Part shown: positions 6,329 through 6,459 of the stretch, piece after piece
Layout of the letters: each line of letters opens with the position of its first letter
How positions within the stretch are numbered: the first letter of the stretch is position 1
From: Spirochaetia bacterium
Lineage (GTDB): Bacteria; Spirochaetota; Spirochaetia; Sphaerochaetales; Sphaerochaetaceae
NCBI GenBank assembly: GCA_009929055.1
Contig: SABI01000143.1
Coordinates: 1-6,459, forward strand
Direction: 5' to 3'
DNA length: 6,459 nucleotides
The notes under the pieces: generated by a model
The model's database searches: none
What the model saw: only the letters and a program-made list of their open reading frames with translations
Told to the model about the DNA's origin: nothing
Program-made: the position numbers and the translations under genes

Positions 6329-6362
6329 ACAAAAGTATAGAAGATAACTCCTATACTTTTGT
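6329..6362 (-). terminator. Hairpin between binding-protein and permease genes, likely partial terminator or mRNA stabiliser
   Basis: ACAAAAGTATAG and CTATACTTTTGT are perfect 12-base reverse complements around a 10-base loop. The hairpin sits between the binding-protein stop (6382) and the permease start (6314). The stem is AT-rich and the tail after it is only modestly T-rich (CTTTA on the minus strand), so termination would be leaky. In such operons a hairpin at this place commonly lets the binding protein be made in excess over the membrane subunits. Confidence 0.6.
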
Positions 6363-6381
6363 AGCTTTGTCTATCTAGTAA

Positions 6382-6459
6382 TTATAAAATATTATATTTC
6401 TCTTTAAGAGCATCAACAGTACCATTAGCAACCATAGCTTTAATACCATCATTAAGAAT
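6382..6459 (-). CDS. C-terminal end of the ABC transporter substrate-binding protein (SBP_bac_3 type), partial
   Basis: Only the last 25 codons and the TAA stop lie in the window; the gene enters from the right edge. The residues ILNDGIKAMVANGT, then VDALKEKYNIL, match the usual ending of family-3 periplasmic or lipoprotein amino-acid receptors (LNDGI-AL-ANGT---I--KY). The position directly before the permease and ATPase genes supports this. It would capture the amino acid outside the cytoplasmic membrane. Ligand, signal peptide and promoter are outside the window. Confidence 0.85.
   Translation of the reverse strand: MLNDGIKAMVANGTVDALKEKYNIL

Noticed and set aside
1..6459. A novel multi-gene defence, mobile or biosynthetic system
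   Set aside because: I looked for recombinases, reverse transcriptases, nucleases, CRISPR-like repeats, att sites and toxin-antitoxin pairs on both strands. Only common transport, redox, membrane and helicase genes appear, and the helicase neighbourhood has no defence-type partner.

Overview
The window comes from an AT-rich bacterial genome (roughly 35-40 % G+C by eye). Every recognisable gene lies on the minus strand, so transcription runs from position 6459 towards position 1. Gene families and style (purine-rich Shine-Dalgarno sites, tight operons, a DUF362/ferredoxin protein, a COG2426 membrane protein) would fit Spirochaetota or Firmicutes. No gene fixes the phylum, and I hold this loosely.

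Right part (about 4647-6459): a polar amino-acid ABC importer in the usual order of substrate-binding protein (only its last 25 residues are in the window), permease, then ATPase. A 12-bp-stem hairpin separates the binding protein from the permease. The permease and ATPase genes overlap by 8 bases. A textbook intrinsic terminator closes the operon. Next comes a stand-alone hemolysin III/YqfA-type membrane protein whose start codon lies just past that terminator and has no visible ribosome binding site.

Middle (3619-3950): a non-coding stretch of about 330 bases. It holds a possible promoter, a short perfect palindrome and a doubtful 38-codon ORF followed by an in-frame continuation.

Left part (1-3618): a tight three-gene unit made of a DUF362 protein with a C-terminal 2[4Fe-4S] ferredoxin domain, a small COG2426 (Sm_multidrug_ex) membrane protein starting 2 bases after it, and a UvrD/PcrA/Rep-type DNA helicase starting 18 bases later. 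The helicase reading frame is intact through motif VI and then, over its last 43 residues, turns into a motif typical of the repeated fibronectin-III-like domains of Bacteroidota surface proteins. It runs off the window edge still open. This junction is the most unusual thing here. An assembly chimera is the leading explanation, with a real fusion or rearrangement as alternatives.

I found no CRISPR array, tRNA, rRNA, insertion sequence or clear novel defence or metabolic system. Most of the window is ordinary housekeeping and transport DNA.
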